NCBI RefSeq assembly: GCF_009720625.1
Contig: NZ_CP046266.1
Span: forward strand, 2,923,501-2,987,500
Origin: Metabacillus sediminilitoris
GTDB lineage: Bacteria > Bacillota > Bacilli > Bacillales > Bacillaceae
DNA: 64,000 nucleotides
Direction: 5' to 3'
The position numbers and the translations under genes were made by a program. Positions 20,630 through 30,403 of this stretch are shown in pieces. The stretch's first letter is position 1. Every line of letters starts with the position of its first letter. A model generated the notes under the pieces. It made no database searches and had not been told where the DNA came from. It saw only the letters and a program-made list of their open reading frames with translations.

Positions 20630-20658
20630 ATTATAGAAATAGTAAAAAATGATTACAA
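20630..20658 (-). promoter_or_regulatory. Sigma-A promoter of opuA operon
   Basis: TTGTAA (20653-20658) and a perfect TATAAT (20630-20635) are 17 bases apart on the minus strand, about 107 bases upstream of opuAA. The divergent regulator gene starts 170 bases away. Confidence 0.75.
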
Positions 20659-20828
20659 ATTGCATATAGGTTCATATTCAGTCGTAAACTTTGTACAGAA
20701 AATACTGTACGTACTTTATATACTTTATGCTTACATTTCCTCCGGATTCCTTTTTTTACAAAGACTTTACAAACAATTTATTAATATGTAGTCTGTATAT
20801 ATATCGTATTAATAGGATGTGACAAGGT

Positions 20829-21380
20829 TTGCAAGGTAAAGACGAACTTGAGAAAGCTCGAGAAAGAGTAATAGATGAAATATCTCAAAATATGAATTTA
20901 TATGGTGTAACACCATCTGTAGGAAGATTATGGGGTCTCCTTTATTTTCAAAATCATCCAATGACATTAGATGAAATGAAAAACGAATTAGGTATGAGTA
21001 AAACAAGTATGAGTACATCTGTTAGACATCTAATGGATTTAAATATGGTTGACAAGGTCTGGAAAAAGGGGAATAGAAAAGATTTATATGTTGCTGAAGA
21101 AGATTGGTATAAGACATTTGTTGACTTCTTTTCGATAAAATGGAGAAACAGTGTTGCAGATAATGTTAATGCCATTGATAAATCTTTGACTGAACTAAAT
21201 CAGCTAATTGAATCACCTGGAATTTCAGAAGAGATGAAAAGTGAAATTAAAAGTGATATTGATAAGCTCCATCAAGCACTAGATTATTATGAGTGGCTCA
21301 ATAGATTGATCGATAGCTTTGAATCAGAAGAAATTTTCAAATATATTCCAAAAAGAACGGAAGACCACACCAATTCATAA
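20829..21380 (+). CDS. GbsR/OpcR-type MarR-family regulator
   Basis: 183 residues. An N-terminal winged helix (GLLYFQNHPMTLDEMKNELG, then GMSKTSMSTSVRHL) is followed by a helical C-terminal half. This is the pattern of the GbsR/OpcR regulators that control choline and betaine genes in Bacillus. It is divergent from opuA and so probably controls it; that is inference from position. The start is TTG 20829 with AGGATG upstream; the in-frame ATG at 20817 is followed at once by TGA. A hairpin (aacggaa ... ttccgtt) overlaps the 3' end. Confidence 0.82.
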   Translation: MQGKDELEKARERVIDEISQNMNLYGVTPSVGRLWGLLYFQNHPMTLDEMKNELGMSKTSMSTSVRHLMDLNMVDKVWKKGNRKDLYVAEEDWYKTFVDFFSIKWRNSVADNVNAIDKSLTELNQLIESPGISEEMKSEIKSDIDKLHQALDYYEWLNRLIDSFESEEIFKYIPKRTEDHTNS

Positions 21381-21396
21381 GCGTGGGTTTCCGTTT
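21356..21396 (+). terminator. Terminator overlapping the end of the GbsR/OpcR-type gene
   Basis: The stem aacggaa / ttccgtt with inner accac / gtggg pairing is followed by TTCTCTTTTT. Confidence 0.6.
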
Positions 21397-21501
21397 TCTC
21401 TTTTTCTCATCTAATTTGACAATACTCTACAAAAATAGTTCTTTTCAAAACTAAAATATAGCGTTATGATATTCATATTATACGGCAAAGGGGTGACGGC
21501 A

Positions 21502-21849
21502 TTGAAACTTCGCTTGCTGCTTAAATTAATGATGATGCTTTTATTAATATTTGCAGGATTTCATTTCGTTTCAATACATCACTCTAGTCAACCTTTACAT
21601 GCTGGCAAAGAGGTAGCTGTTGAAGCTGAAGCATCATTAACTACAATTAATCTAGATGAAGATGATCAGAAGCATTACCTTCATTCGAACAGCAATTCGG
21701 TAAAGGATACATTAATCTTAGTTCTCATGATTTTATCACTCATCTTTTTCGCTAGCTATAAATCCAAGCGAAAAATGAGACATTTCCTTTACTCAGTTTA
21801 TTATCAATCATCCTATTTTTCTAAAAGTCATTTATTACCTAACTACTAA
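21502..21849 (+). CDS. Small membrane protein of unknown function, 115 residues
   Basis: An N-terminal hydrophobic segment (about 4-22), an acidic/polar middle with GKEVAVEAEASLTT, a second hydrophobic helix (about 69-85) and a basic, tyrosine/serine-rich tail. I prefer TTG 21502, which has AGGGGTG 6 bases upstream, over ATG 21466, which has no ribosome site. It is followed 25 bases later by another tiny membrane gene, so the two may be co-expressed. No family is recognised. Confidence 0.55.
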   Translation: MKLRLLLKLMMMLLLIFAGFHFVSIHHSSQPLHAGKEVAVEAEASLTTINLDEDDQKHYLHSNSNSVKDTLILVLMILSLIFFASYKSKRKMRHFLYSVYYQSSYFSKSHLLPNY

Positions 21850-21874
21850 TATTTTATTTAATAGGAGGTTTTAA

Positions 21875-21994
21875 ATGATGTTTTGGTTAAGATTAATTCC
21901 GATTGTAGTTTTTTCTTTTACGGCACTAAGTCTATTCACTTATCAAGGAATTGAAATTTTTCACGCTTTTACAAATTTATTTCAAAAAAAATAA
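21875..21994 (+). CDS. Tiny membrane peptide, 39 residues
   Basis: ATGATG follows TAGGAGG at ideal spacing. The peptide has one hydrophobic span (LRLIPIVVFSFTALSLF) and ends AFTNLFQKK. The strong ribosome site and adjacency to 21502-21849 support it as real. Its role is unknown. Confidence 0.55.
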   Translation: MMFWLRLIPIVVFSFTALSLFTYQGIEIFHAFTNLFQKK

Positions 21995-22007
21995 GCTTTT
22001 TCAGTGA

Positions 22008-22112
22008 AAAGGGTCTGACCCCTCAAACATACACAAATTTACTGAACTTTACTTATAAAAAGTTCGTAAATTGTGCACTTTGGGGTCTGACCCTTTGTTT
22101 TGAGTCAGCCTC
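22008..22112. repeat. Palindromic intergenic repeat, copy A
   Basis: A 15-bp inverted repeat (aaagggtctgacccc / ggggtctgacccttt) is followed by TGTTTTGAGTCAGCCTC. It aligns over most of its length with the element at 24913-25033, but lacks that element's left terminal arm. Confidence 0.65.
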
Positions 22113-22197
22113 ATTTATATTTTTAGTCATTCAGGTTGTCTTTCTGCACTTTGTTCCTTTCCACTACCTCTTATGTACCAAAACTAAACACACATCT

Positions 22198-22985
22198 TTA
22201 ATTCCACATATGATGCAATCGCTTTTTTGTCGGCATTGCTGCATGTTCTACATGGAATGTTGGTGCGTCTTTTACCCATGGTTCCTCTTTTGCAAATACA
22301 TTCACAATTTGGTCAACCGCATGATCACCCATTGCATGTACAGAAACATGTATACCTTTTTCTCGTGCTTCCGAAATTGCTTCTTCTAATATTTCATGTG
22401 TTGTCGTTGATAAACCGTAGTTATCTGCTTCTCCTTCAAACAAACGGTTCTGCTAGCCATGCAGTTCGACCTGATACGCTTCCATCTGCCAGCAGTTTAA
22501 TACCAGCAATAAAAATAGGATCATCAGGTGAAATATAATCTGGTGTTAACAGATTTTTAACCTTTAAAGCATTCAAATGATAGTACATGGGCGTCTTCTG
22601 TTTTAAGCCCGCTTCATAAGCCCGACGATATAAAGTTAACTAATCAGTCGGCTCCGATTCTTCGTACATTTCTGTCATACTTGTAATACCGTATGCACTT
22701 AATTGCTTTGAACAAGTTGACAAGCATATCAATATAAACCTTTTCTTCAGGTACTGGAATACGCTTCTCAATTAAAAAAACCGAGCCTGTTCACGCAAAA
22801 CTCCTGTTGGTTCGACAAAGACATCTCGATCTATCTGCCCACCTTCAGGATCTGGTGTGTCCTTTGTAATGCCAGCAATTTCAAGCTCCTTACTATTTAC
22901 AGAGATAATATGGAAACATGTACGTTTTACCATTATAGGTATATCTGTTGAAGCGTTGTCTAAATCAAATCAATTCGGAGTCCGT
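22198..22985 (-). pseudogene. Decayed amidohydrolase (YtcJ-like)
   Basis: The minus strand can be read, across at least three frameshifts and one stop (TAG at 22640-22642), as a metal-dependent amidohydrolase of the YtcJ type. Segments run from [13 protein letters not shown] (near 22830) through EKRIPVPEEK (near 22760), MYYHLNALKVKNLLTPDYIS (near 22570), GIKLLADGSVSGRTAWLAEP (near 22470) and HVSVHAMGDHAVDQI (near 22340) to FHVEHAA (near 22240). A 4-base duplication (caaacaaa on the plus strand) causes the break at about 22440. Both ends are missing. It is clearly dead. Confidence 0.85.
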
Positions 22986-23186
22986 CCTTCTACCAGGAAC
23001 TAGGAATTGTACTTAAATTATAGTTTTCACATGTTGAACCTCTCATTACCTAATCGTTACTTTTCTGAAATTACGACCTTAGACTAAGTAATTTATTTTT
23101 CGGATAAAGATTCAATGTTTACATATCCTAAATGAGAAAATAAAAGGGTATAACCTCACGATAAATTGATGTAAGGAGCTATGAAA
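22986..23186. other. Short gene-free stretch
   Basis: No feature other than the AAGGAG ribosome site (23173-23178) of the next gene. Confidence 0.4.
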
Positions 23187-23357
23187 ATGAAGAAACAATC
23201 AAATCATTTTACTAAAGGAAATACAGAACGAAATGAATTCAAAAATGTTGATACTCAAATCAAAATGGAATATCAAAAAAATATAAATCATGTTACAGAA
23301 GCGCAAAAGCAAATATCTTCACAGGAAACTGTAGGCGTTTATTCCGAACAGGAATAG
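23187..23357 (+). CDS. Small hydrophilic protein, 56 residues
   Basis: It starts MKKQSNHFTKGNTERNEF and is lysine/glutamine/asparagine-rich with no hydrophobic core, ending VGVYSEQE. The second of two nearby ATGs is chosen because AAGGAG lies 8 bases upstream of it and only 2 before the first. A strong terminator follows. The composition suggests a small spore or stress protein, but I do not recognise a family. Confidence 0.55.
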   Translation: MKKQSNHFTKGNTERNEFKNVDTQIKMEYQKNINHVTEAQKQISSQETVGVYSEQE

Positions 23358-23401
23358 TATGATCGTAGGGTTTCATAAAGTCTAACCTTATCAACTCAAG
23401 T

Positions 23402-23454
23402 AGACAAGAAAAATAGGAGTTGTAAGTAACTTCTATTTTTCTTGTCTGGATTTT
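23402..23454 (+). terminator. Strong terminator
   Basis: A 20-bp stem with one wobble (agacaagaaaaataggagtt / aacttctatttttcttgtct) is followed by GGATTTT. Confidence 0.75.
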
Positions 23455-23532
23455 ATTAATATAGACTTTAATTGTTTTAAATAAGCAATAGCAGTTTTAT
23501 ATCTTACTACTGATATTTTTAGTTGTGAGAAG

Positions 23533-23727
23533 CTATAAACAGAAAAAATCTATCAAAATTGACAGCCTGGTATAGATGATTCGGGAACTGCTTACTGCAA
23601 TAATAGTAAAACCAGCAGTCTTTTGTACAATACCTGCTGCCAGCCCGATACTTAAATAACCTAACAAAGTTGGAATACAATGTTTTATCCCGATTTTTAT
23701 GGATCCATTCGAGTGTTTAAGGTTAAA
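23533..23727 (-). pseudogene. Relic: N-terminus of AzlC-type amino acid permease
   Basis: The minus strand reads GIKHCIPTLLGYLSIGLAAG followed by IVQKTAGFTII, the typical first helix region of AzlC branched-chain amino acid exporters, then diverges and stops at 23533-23535. No further azlC or azlD sequence follows. Truncated remnant. Confidence 0.6.
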
Positions 23728-23789
23728 TTACTAGTTAAAAATAATATAAAAAATTGAGCTGTTTCGACAGCATATGATTTTCAAGCTAT

Positions 23790-24719
23790 TTAATTCGGTT
23801 TTCCGTTTTCATATGGCTTAAGAATGCCGTACAATGTTTCGATAACTGGAATATTCAGATTGTATTTACTTGCCAATCGAAGTGCTCCCCCGTGTAAGTG
23901 CTCAACTTCTAATGGCAGTCCTTTTCTCATATCTTGATGCATGGAAGATGTTGCTTCTGGGCGGAATCCCCTTAATCTATTTGCCATGATTTCCACTTCC
24001 TGCTCTGATAAATGAATCCCTACTTCTTTTGCAAGCGTATTCATTTCAAAGATTACGTTTCTAGCAACATGAAATGAAGCCTCTGAACTGGCTATAAAAC
24101 CTGCTGGAAGCTGCATAGCTGAAGTTATGCCTGACAATGCTGTGATAAAAATATACTTTTTCCACATATGTTTTAATATATTTTCTTCTCTTAGGAGACT
24201 TGTTTTAACCAGGTGATGTATTTTTTCTAATTGCTCACAAATTTGGATCTGCTCATTATGAAGAGCTCCAAATTTTATGGCACTACTATTGTTAGAATGC
24301 ACAACATGTCCTTGTTCATTTAATGTTGCAATGATTGAAGCGAACCCTCCTAATATTTTTTGTTCACCTACCTCAGTCTGCAGCAATTCTAAATGTTCCA
24401 TTCCATTTAACAAAGGCAGTACGAATGCACCTGTTTTTCTAACAATAGCATGAACCTGTGGGATTACTTGATCAAGATGGTACCCTTTTACTGCAAGGAT
24501 GACCAAATCTATATCATTCACTTGATCAGTTGATGTATAAACAGTTACATCTTTACATTCGAAGTTTCCTTCAGGGCTCGTTATTGTCAACCCTTCCTTC
24601 GTTAATTGAGCGGCTCTTCTATCTCGTACAAAAAAAGATACGTTAACACCGGCCTCAAGCATTCTCCCGCCAAAATAAGCTCCAAGTGCCCCTGCACCTA
24701 GTACTAAAATATTCATCAT
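23790..24719 (-). CDS. Ketopantoate reductase family protein (PanE-like)
   Basis: 309 residues. The N-terminal NADPH-binding loop reads LVLGAGALGAYFGGRM (about 5-20). LVILAVKGYHLDQV (about 72-85) and LPLLNGMEHLELL (about 100-112) are the family's central motifs, and KYIFITALSGITSAM (about 187-201) contains the catalytic Lys region of the all-helical C-terminal domain. It would reduce 2-dehydropantoate to pantoate for coenzyme A, although paralogues of this family act on other 2-oxo acids. The ATG doublet follows GTAGGAGGA. No pantothenate genes are adjacent. Confidence 0.82.
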   Translation of the reverse strand: MMNILVLGAGALGAYFGGRMLEAGVNVSFFVRDRRAAQLTKEGLTITSPEGNFECKDVTVYTSTDQVNDIDLVILAVKGYHLDQVIPQVHAIVRKTGAFVLPLLNGMEHLELLQTEVGEQKILGGFASIIATLNEQGHVVHSNNSSAIKFGALHNEQIQICEQLEKIHHLVKTSLLREENILKHMWKKYIFITALSGITSAMQLPAGFIASSEASFHVARNVIFEMNTLAKEVGIHLSEQEVEIMANRLRGFRPEATSSMHQDMRKGLPLEVEHLHGGALRLASKYNLNIPVIETLYGILKPYENGKPN

Positions 24720-24912
24720 ATTTTTATCCTCCTACTCTATCCTTTTTATGTTATCATGAAATCGCTTAATATTGGATTTAAACAATTCATATTAATTTTT
24801 TCTTACTAAAAACATACAATGATAATCTATTAGTTTTATAAAAATTAGTAAATGGCAGACTAGATAATAATCGGTGCTACATGAAAATGGAAACCATTAA
24901 TAAGAACGAAAA

Positions 24913-25033
24913 GAGGCTGTCTCAAAAAGGTTCGACTCCACAAACTAACACACATCTATTTTACTTTTTACAGGTAAAAAGTAAAATATATAGTGCCTCT
25001 GTAGGGTCTTACCATTTGTTTTGAGTCAGCCTC
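24913..25033. repeat. Palindromic intergenic repeat, copy B, with terminal inverted repeats
   Basis: Bounded by gaggctgtctcaaaa and ttttgagtcagcctc, inverted with one mismatch. An inner hairpin ttactttttac / gtaaaaagtaa sits in the middle. It lies just past parC and could serve as its terminator. It is related to 22008-22112. No flanking target duplication was found. Confidence 0.7.
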
Positions 25034-25047
25034 GGTCTTTTGAAATG

Positions 25048-27495
25048 TTAACTTTCTTTTTTGCTTTCATCTTCAGTAATCGATAACCAAACCTTATTTA
25101 CTGTACCAGCTTCTTGTTCATCAATGAGAAATGATCCGTTGCTATATCTATCATTTGCTCTTAAGCTTGAAACATCAACACTTCCAATAACACCTTTTTC
25201 TGTTTCAATATAAAATTCTCCTTGAGCATGTACGATCTCTGCCCCGACTACTCTGTGAGGATTGTTTTTTAATTCTCTGAGCATAATTAAACCGCGTTTT
25301 GCACGTGATGTTTTTTCAAACTCAGTCAAGTTCATTTTCTTTACTGCACCTCTTTGAGTAGCAATAATTAAGAATTCTTTTTGATCCCGTTCAACTATTT
25401 TTCCACTTACAACATAATCATCAGGTTTTAAATTAATACCTTTTACACCAGCTGCTCTAGGTCCAACAATATTAACCTCTTCTTCTGCAAACCATAAACC
25501 ATACCCAAGATGTGTCACTAGAAATAAATCATTTTCTCCTGAAGTCACATGGACATCAACAAGAATATCATCACCCTTTAAATTAAGCGCCACAAGTGGT
25601 TTAGAGTATCTTTGTGCCTTATATTGTATAAGTTCAGATTTTTTCACCATACCATCTTTTGTAATAAAGGTTAAAAAGGCCTTTTCTTCAAAATCCTTAA
25701 TAGGTATAGCTTTTATAATCTCTTCGTCTCTATCGATCGGGATAATATTAGCGATATGTTGCCCAACATCTTTCCAACGAATATCAGGCAATTCATGAAC
25801 AGGACAATATAAGTAATTACCTTTATTCGTGAAGAGTATCACAACATTTGTCGTATTTATTTCAAATTGAGCTAACAAGCGATCTGTATCCTTCATTCCG
25901 AAGTCCTGTCCGTTTGATGCTGCATAAGATCTGAGACTTGTACGTTTCACATAGCCATCCTTTGTAACTGTCACGATTACATCCTCTGACGCAATCATAA
26001 CTTCAAGATTGATCTTAATTTCAGAAATTTCCGCTTCAATCACAGAACGACGCTCATCTGCATACGTTTTTTTCACTCTTCTTAAATCATTTTTAATGAC
26101 TTTTAATAATACTTTTTCATCGTTTAAAATACTTGTTAATTCTTCTATTTTTTTTGCAAGCTCTTCAGATTCGTTTTGCAACGCTGTAATATCTGTATTT
26201 GTTAAACGATAAAGCTGTAAAGAAACAATTGCTTCAGCTTGCGGCTCAGTAAATTGGAATTTATTGATTAAGTTGTCCTTTGCATCGCGTTTATCTTTAG
26301 ACGCACGAATAGTTGCAATCACTTCATCTAAAACCGATAAAGCTTTCATTAAACCTTCAACAATATGTTGACGTTCACGTGCTTTTCGAAGTTCATATTT
26401 TGAACGATTTGAAACAACTTCCTTTTGATGTCCAATGTAAGCATCAAGGATTGCCGGTAAACTCATTTGCATTGGTCGGCGATTGTGGATGGCAACCATA
26501 TTAAAATTATACGTGATTTGCAGGTCACTATTTTTAAATAAGTAGTTTAGGACACCTTCCGCATTTGCATCCTTCTTTAATTCAATAACGATTCGTAAAC
26601 CAGTACGGTCCGTATCATCACGTACTTCTGCAATTCCTTCAACTTTTCGTTCAATTCGGAATTCATCAATCCGTTTTACAAGATTGGCTTTGTTCACTTC
26701 ATAAGGAATTTCGGTAATGACAATTTGGTGTTTTCCGCCGCGTATTTCTTCAATCGTTGATTTAGCTCGGATAATGATTTTGCCTTTACCAGTTTCATAT
26801 GCCTTCTTAATGCCATCAATACCTTGAATAATCCCACCTGTAGGAAAATCAGGACCTTTCATGACCGTCATTAAGTCATCAACTGTACATGTTGGATGGT
26901 CCATTCGCTTTATCACAGCATCAATCACCTCACCTAAGTGATGAGGGGGAATATCTGTTGCATATCCAGCTGATATTCCTGTTGATCCATTTACGAGTAG
27001 ATTAGGAAACATAGCAGGTAATACTAATGGTTCATTACTTGTATCATCAAAGTTTGGGACAAATTCAACTGTTTCCTTATCAATGTCACGAAGCAATTCA
27101 GAAGCAATGGCAGATAACCTTGCTTCTGTATAACGCATAGCAGCCGGTGGATCACCGTCAATACTACCGTTATTTCCATGCATTTGAATAAGTACATTTC
27201 GAACCTTCCAATCCTGACTCATTCGAACCATCGCTTCATATACGGATGAATCTCCATGCGGATGGTAGTTACCAATTACATTACCTACTGTTTTAGCTGA
27301 CTTACGATAGTTTTTATCATTTGTATTTCCCTCTACATGCATTGCATATAAGATTCTTCGTTGTACAGGCTTCAAGCCATCTCGTGCATCTGGAAGTGCA
27401 CGATCTTGAATGATGTATTTACTATAACGTCCAAAACGGTCACCTATTACATCTTCAAGAGGTAAATCACGAAATATTTCAATTGAATCTGCCAA
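25048..27495 (-). CDS. parC: Topoisomerase IV subunit A (ParC/GrlA)
   Basis: 815 residues, full length. This is the DNA cleavage-religation subunit that decatenates daughter chromosomes. [20 protein letters not shown] (about 32-51), the quinolone-determining region [15 protein letters not shown] (Ser and Glu wild type) and RYTEARLS with the active-site Tyr (near 120) are intact. Six C-terminal beta-pinwheel repeats follow. It starts 3 bases after parE with its ribosome site inside parE, so the pair is coupled. In the core gene order it matches ParC and not GyrA. Confidence 0.97.
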   Translation of the reverse strand: MADSIEIFRDLPLEDVIGDRFGRYSKYIIQDRALPDARDGLKPVQRRILYAMHVEGNTNDKNYRKSAKTVGNVIGNYHPHGDSSVYEAMVRMSQDWKVRNVLIQMHGNNGSIDGDPPAAMRYTEARLSAIASELLRDIDKETVEFVPNFDDTSNEPLVLPAMFPNLLVNGSTGISAGYATDIPPHHLGEVIDAVIKRMDHPTCTVDDLMTVMKGPDFPTGGIIQGIDGIKKAYETGKGKIIIRAKSTIEEIRGGKHQIVITEIPYEVNKANLVKRIDEFRIERKVEGIAEVRDDTDRTGLRIVIELKKDANAEGVLNYLFKNSDLQITYNFNMVAIHNRRPMQMSLPAILDAYIGHQKEVVSNRSKYELRKARERQHIVEGLMKALSVLDEVIATIRASKDKRDAKDNLINKFQFTEPQAEAIVSLQLYRLTNTDITALQNESEELAKKIEELTSILNDEKVLLKVIKNDLRRVKKTYADERRSVIEAEISEIKINLEVMIASEDVIVTVTKDGYVKRTSLRSYAASNGQDFGMKDTDRLLAQFEINTTNVVILFTNKGNYLYCPVHELPDIRWKDVGQHIANIIPIDRDEEIIKAIPIKDFEEKAFLTFITKDGMVKKSELIQYKAQRYSKPLVALNLKGDDILVDVHVTSGENDLFLVTHLGYGLWFAEEEVNIVGPRAAGVKGINLKPDDYVVSGKIVERDQKEFLIIATQRGAVKKMNLTEFEKTSRAKRGLIMLRELKNNPHRVVGAEIVHAQGEFYIETEKGVIGSVDVSSLRANDRYSNGSFLIDEQEAGTVNKVWLSITEDESKKES

Positions 27496-27498
27496 AAT

Positions 27499-29466
27499 CT
27501 ATACCTCCTCTGCGACCGATAAATGCTCGTTTTCTAATATGTTTGTATCCTCATCAAGACCGAATGCAACATTATTTTCAATCCATTTACGTCGCGGTTC
27601 TACTTTGTCTCCCATAAGGGTAGTAACCCGACGCTCAGCACGTGCTGCATCATCAATCTTTACCCGAATTAATGTTCGTGATTCTGGATTCATTGTTGTT
27701 TCCCAAAGCTGATCAGCGTTCATCTCACCTAAACCTTTATAACGCTGGATCATATACCCTTTACCGACTTTGGATATGGCATCATTTAATTCATCATCAG
27801 ACCATGCATATTCAATAACTTCTTTTTTTCCTGAACCCTTACTGACCTTATAAAGAGGCGGCAATGCAATAAATACTTTTCCATTTTCAATTAACGGCTT
27901 CATATATCGATAAAAGAAAGTTAAGAGTAAGACTTGAATATGTGCACCATCTGTATCAGCATCAGTCATTATAATAACCTTATCATAATTTATATCCTCA
28001 ACTAAGAATTCGGAACCGACACCACCGCCGATGGCATGGATGATTGTATTAATCTCTTCGTTTTTAAAAATATCAGCTAACTTTGCCTTTTCCGTATTAA
28101 TAACTTTACCTCTTAGTGGCAATACAGCTTGAAATCGGCGATCCCGTCCTTGCTTAGCTGAACCACCTGCAGAATCACCCTCTACAAGATATAATTCATT
28201 TTTTAATGGATTACGGGATTGAGCCGGTGTTAGCTTTCCGCTTAATGTTGTTTCCGAACGTTTCCGTTTTTTCCCGCTTCTTGCTTCTTCACGAGCTTTA
28301 CGGGCCGCTTCCCTTGCTTGGAACGCTTTAATAGCTTTTTTTACAAGCAGTGTTCCTGAATCAGGGTTTTCTTCTAAGAAATAAGAAATGTTTTCTGAGA
28401 CGATCGCATCTACAGAAGACCTTGCTTCACTTGTACCAAGCTTACCTTTCGTTTGTCCTTCGAACTGCAAAAGATCTTCCGGAATACGGACTGATATGAT
28501 TGCGGCAAGACCTTCACGTATATCTGAACCCTCTAAGTTTTTTTCCTTTTCTTTTAACAGGGCAGTTTTTCTTGCATATTCATTAAATGCTCTTGTTATG
28601 GCAGTTTTTGCTCCAGCTTCATGTGTACCGCCATCCTTCGTTCGAACATTATTTACAAAAGACAGAATGTTTTCCGAATAACCATCATTAAATTGAAAGG
28701 CAAAATCAACTTCAATTCCGTTTTGCTCACCTTCAAAAGAAACAACGGGATGAAGGCTATCCTTCTCTTCGTTTAAATAAGTGACGAAAGCTTCAATACC
28801 AGTCTCATAATGATAAACCTCGTGTTGGTCATGTCTTTCATCAATGAGCTCAATTTTGAAACCTTTTAACAGAAATGCCGACTCTCTTAATCGTTCACTC
28901 AGTGTTTCAAAATTATAGACTGTTGTACTAAATATATCCGGATCTGGTTTAAAATGAATCTTTGTTCCGGTTTTAGTTGTTTTCCCCTTTTTTTCAAGGG
29001 TAGTAGCAGGTTTTCCACCATCTTCAAATCGTTGTTCATACATAAATCCATCACGTTGAATCGTTACAACTAACCATTCAGACAGGGCATTTACAACAGA
29101 AGCACCTACACCGTGCAGTCCTCCACTTGTTTTATAGCCACCTTGACCGAACTTACCACCAGCATGAAGGATCGTCAATATTACTTCAGGTGTAGGCTTC
29201 CCAAGCTTATGCATGCCTGTTGGCATTCCACGACCTTTATCTTGAACAGATATACTGTTATCTTTATGTATTTTTACAATGATTTGATCACCATAACCTG
29301 CTAAAGCTTCATCAACAGCGTTATCGACGATCTCATATACGAGATGATGCAAACCTCGGCTATCGGTACTTCCAATATACATACCGGGACGTTTTCTTAC
29401 GGCTTCTAGTCCTTCAAGAACCTGTATAGCATCATCATTATAATCAAATTGTTGCTTATTTCCCAA
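27499..29466 (-). CDS. parE: Topoisomerase IV subunit B (ParE/GrlB)
   Basis: 655 residues. The ATPase subunit has a GHKL domain with YEIVDNAVDEALAG (about 44-57), GGLHGVGASVVNAL (about 115-128) and the TOPRIM motifs LVEGDSAGGSA and MTDADTDGAHI. It forms the A2B2 enzyme with ParC, which is the next gene. The start ATG 29466 is preceded by AAAGGGG. Length and synteny separate it from GyrB. Confidence 0.97.
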   Translation of the reverse strand: MGNKQQFDYNDDAIQVLEGLEAVRKRPGMYIGSTDSRGLHHLVYEIVDNAVDEALAGYGDQIIVKIHKDNSISVQDKGRGMPTGMHKLGKPTPEVILTILHAGGKFGQGGYKTSGGLHGVGASVVNALSEWLVVTIQRDGFMYEQRFEDGGKPATTLEKKGKTTKTGTKIHFKPDPDIFSTTVYNFETLSERLRESAFLLKGFKIELIDERHDQHEVYHYETGIEAFVTYLNEEKDSLHPVVSFEGEQNGIEVDFAFQFNDGYSENILSFVNNVRTKDGGTHEAGAKTAITRAFNEYARKTALLKEKEKNLEGSDIREGLAAIISVRIPEDLLQFEGQTKGKLGTSEARSSVDAIVSENISYFLEENPDSGTLLVKKAIKAFQAREAARKAREEARSGKKRKRSETTLSGKLTPAQSRNPLKNELYLVEGDSAGGSAKQGRDRRFQAVLPLRGKVINTEKAKLADIFKNEEINTIIHAIGGGVGSEFLVEDINYDKVIIMTDADTDGAHIQVLLLTFFYRYMKPLIENGKVFIALPPLYKVSKGSGKKEVIEYAWSDDELNDAISKVGKGYMIQRYKGLGEMNADQLWETTMNPESRTLIRVKIDDAARAERRVTTLMGDKVEPRRKWIENNVAFGLDEDTNILENEHLSVAEEV

Positions 29467-29691
29467 ACGACTAAACCCCTTTCAACTAACAAACAATCAA
29501 TTAACGCTCAACATTAGAACGCATGTTTTAGTATTTTATACAATAATTTATCTTACGACAACCCGCACTTTCAATGAAAGGCTTTTCATCCTTACGCAAC
29601 TTTTATTAAGATTAGGTCAAATTACATTTTATCCACGCTTTATTGTATATTGTAATTTACATTTAGCAAAGATTATTCGTGTAATAAAGTA

Positions 29692-29722
29692 AAAAATCCT
29701 TGTTTATTACAAGGATTTTTCC
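29692..29722 (-). terminator. Terminator after yneT
   Basis: aaaaatccttg / caaggattttt hairpin with a U-run on the minus strand, 18 bases past the stop. Confidence 0.85.
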
Positions 29723-29739
29723 AAAATTGAACATAAACT

Positions 29740-30153
29740 TTATTTCGTCAAAGCATGCTCAACCTTAATACATCGATTCATGACAACAGTTTTATTATTC
29801 TTCTTCAATAAATCGTATGCTTCCTCGTTCTCAAGTCCTAATTGTGCCCAAAAAACATCTGAATCAATTTCAAGAAATTCTTTCGCAACATCTAACAAGT
29901 GTTCAGATCGGCGAAAAACATTAACTATGTCTACATGTCCATCAATATCTTTCAAAGAACCTACAGCTTTAACACCCAGGACTTTATCAACAGTTGGATT
30001 TACAGGAATAATCTCATAACCTGCATCCTGCATCGCTTTACTAACCATGTAAGAGGTTCTTTCAGGATTATCTGATAAGCCTACAACAGCAATTGTTTTA
30101 CTCTTTTTTAAAATATTACCCGTTTCTTCTCTTGTTGGATATTCAATAGCCAT
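29740..30153 (-). CDS. yneT: CoA-binding domain protein (YneT/YccU family)
   Basis: 137 residues. A CoA-binding Rossmann-like domain of the YccU family, with IAVVGLSDNPERTSY (about 19-33), PVNPTVDKVLG (about 48-58), VNVFRRSEHL and VFWAQLGLENEEA. Its biochemical role is not established. The start is taken at ATG 30153 (MAIEYPTREE), which matches homologues. ATG 30159, two codons upstream, is an equal possibility because the ribosome site AAAGGAG lies between the ideal distances. Synteny with parE and plsY as in B. subtilis. Confidence 0.88.
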   Translation of the reverse strand: MAIEYPTREETGNILKKSKTIAVVGLSDNPERTSYMVSKAMQDAGYEIIPVNPTVDKVLGVKAVGSLKDIDGHVDIVNVFRRSEHLLDVAKEFLEIDSDVFWAQLGLENEEAYDLLKKNNKTVVMNRCIKVEHALTK

Positions 30154-30403
30154 AATCATCAAGCTCCTTTCAATTATCATACCAGGAACACATGTTCGAT
30201 TCAACATATTTACTATTCATTTGTGATTACTTTAATTTTTGTCATGTATTAGTTCGTATGGAAAAACTTATAATATGAGTGAATTCCTTTTCTATACTAT
30301 CTTATCAATTAAACTGTATCTTTTCATGTTTTTTTATTCTCTCATAGAGTTTTTCTCATATCTCGTGATAGAATATAGGGAGATTATAAAAAGGAGCACC
30401 AAA

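Noticed and set aside
22227..22538. 103-codon plus-strand frame
   Set aside because: Antisense shadow of the decayed amidohydrolase gene.
24913..25033. Target-site duplication around repeat copy B
   Set aside because: Left flank (gaacgaaaa) and right flank (ggtctttt) do not match, so transposition is not shown for this family.
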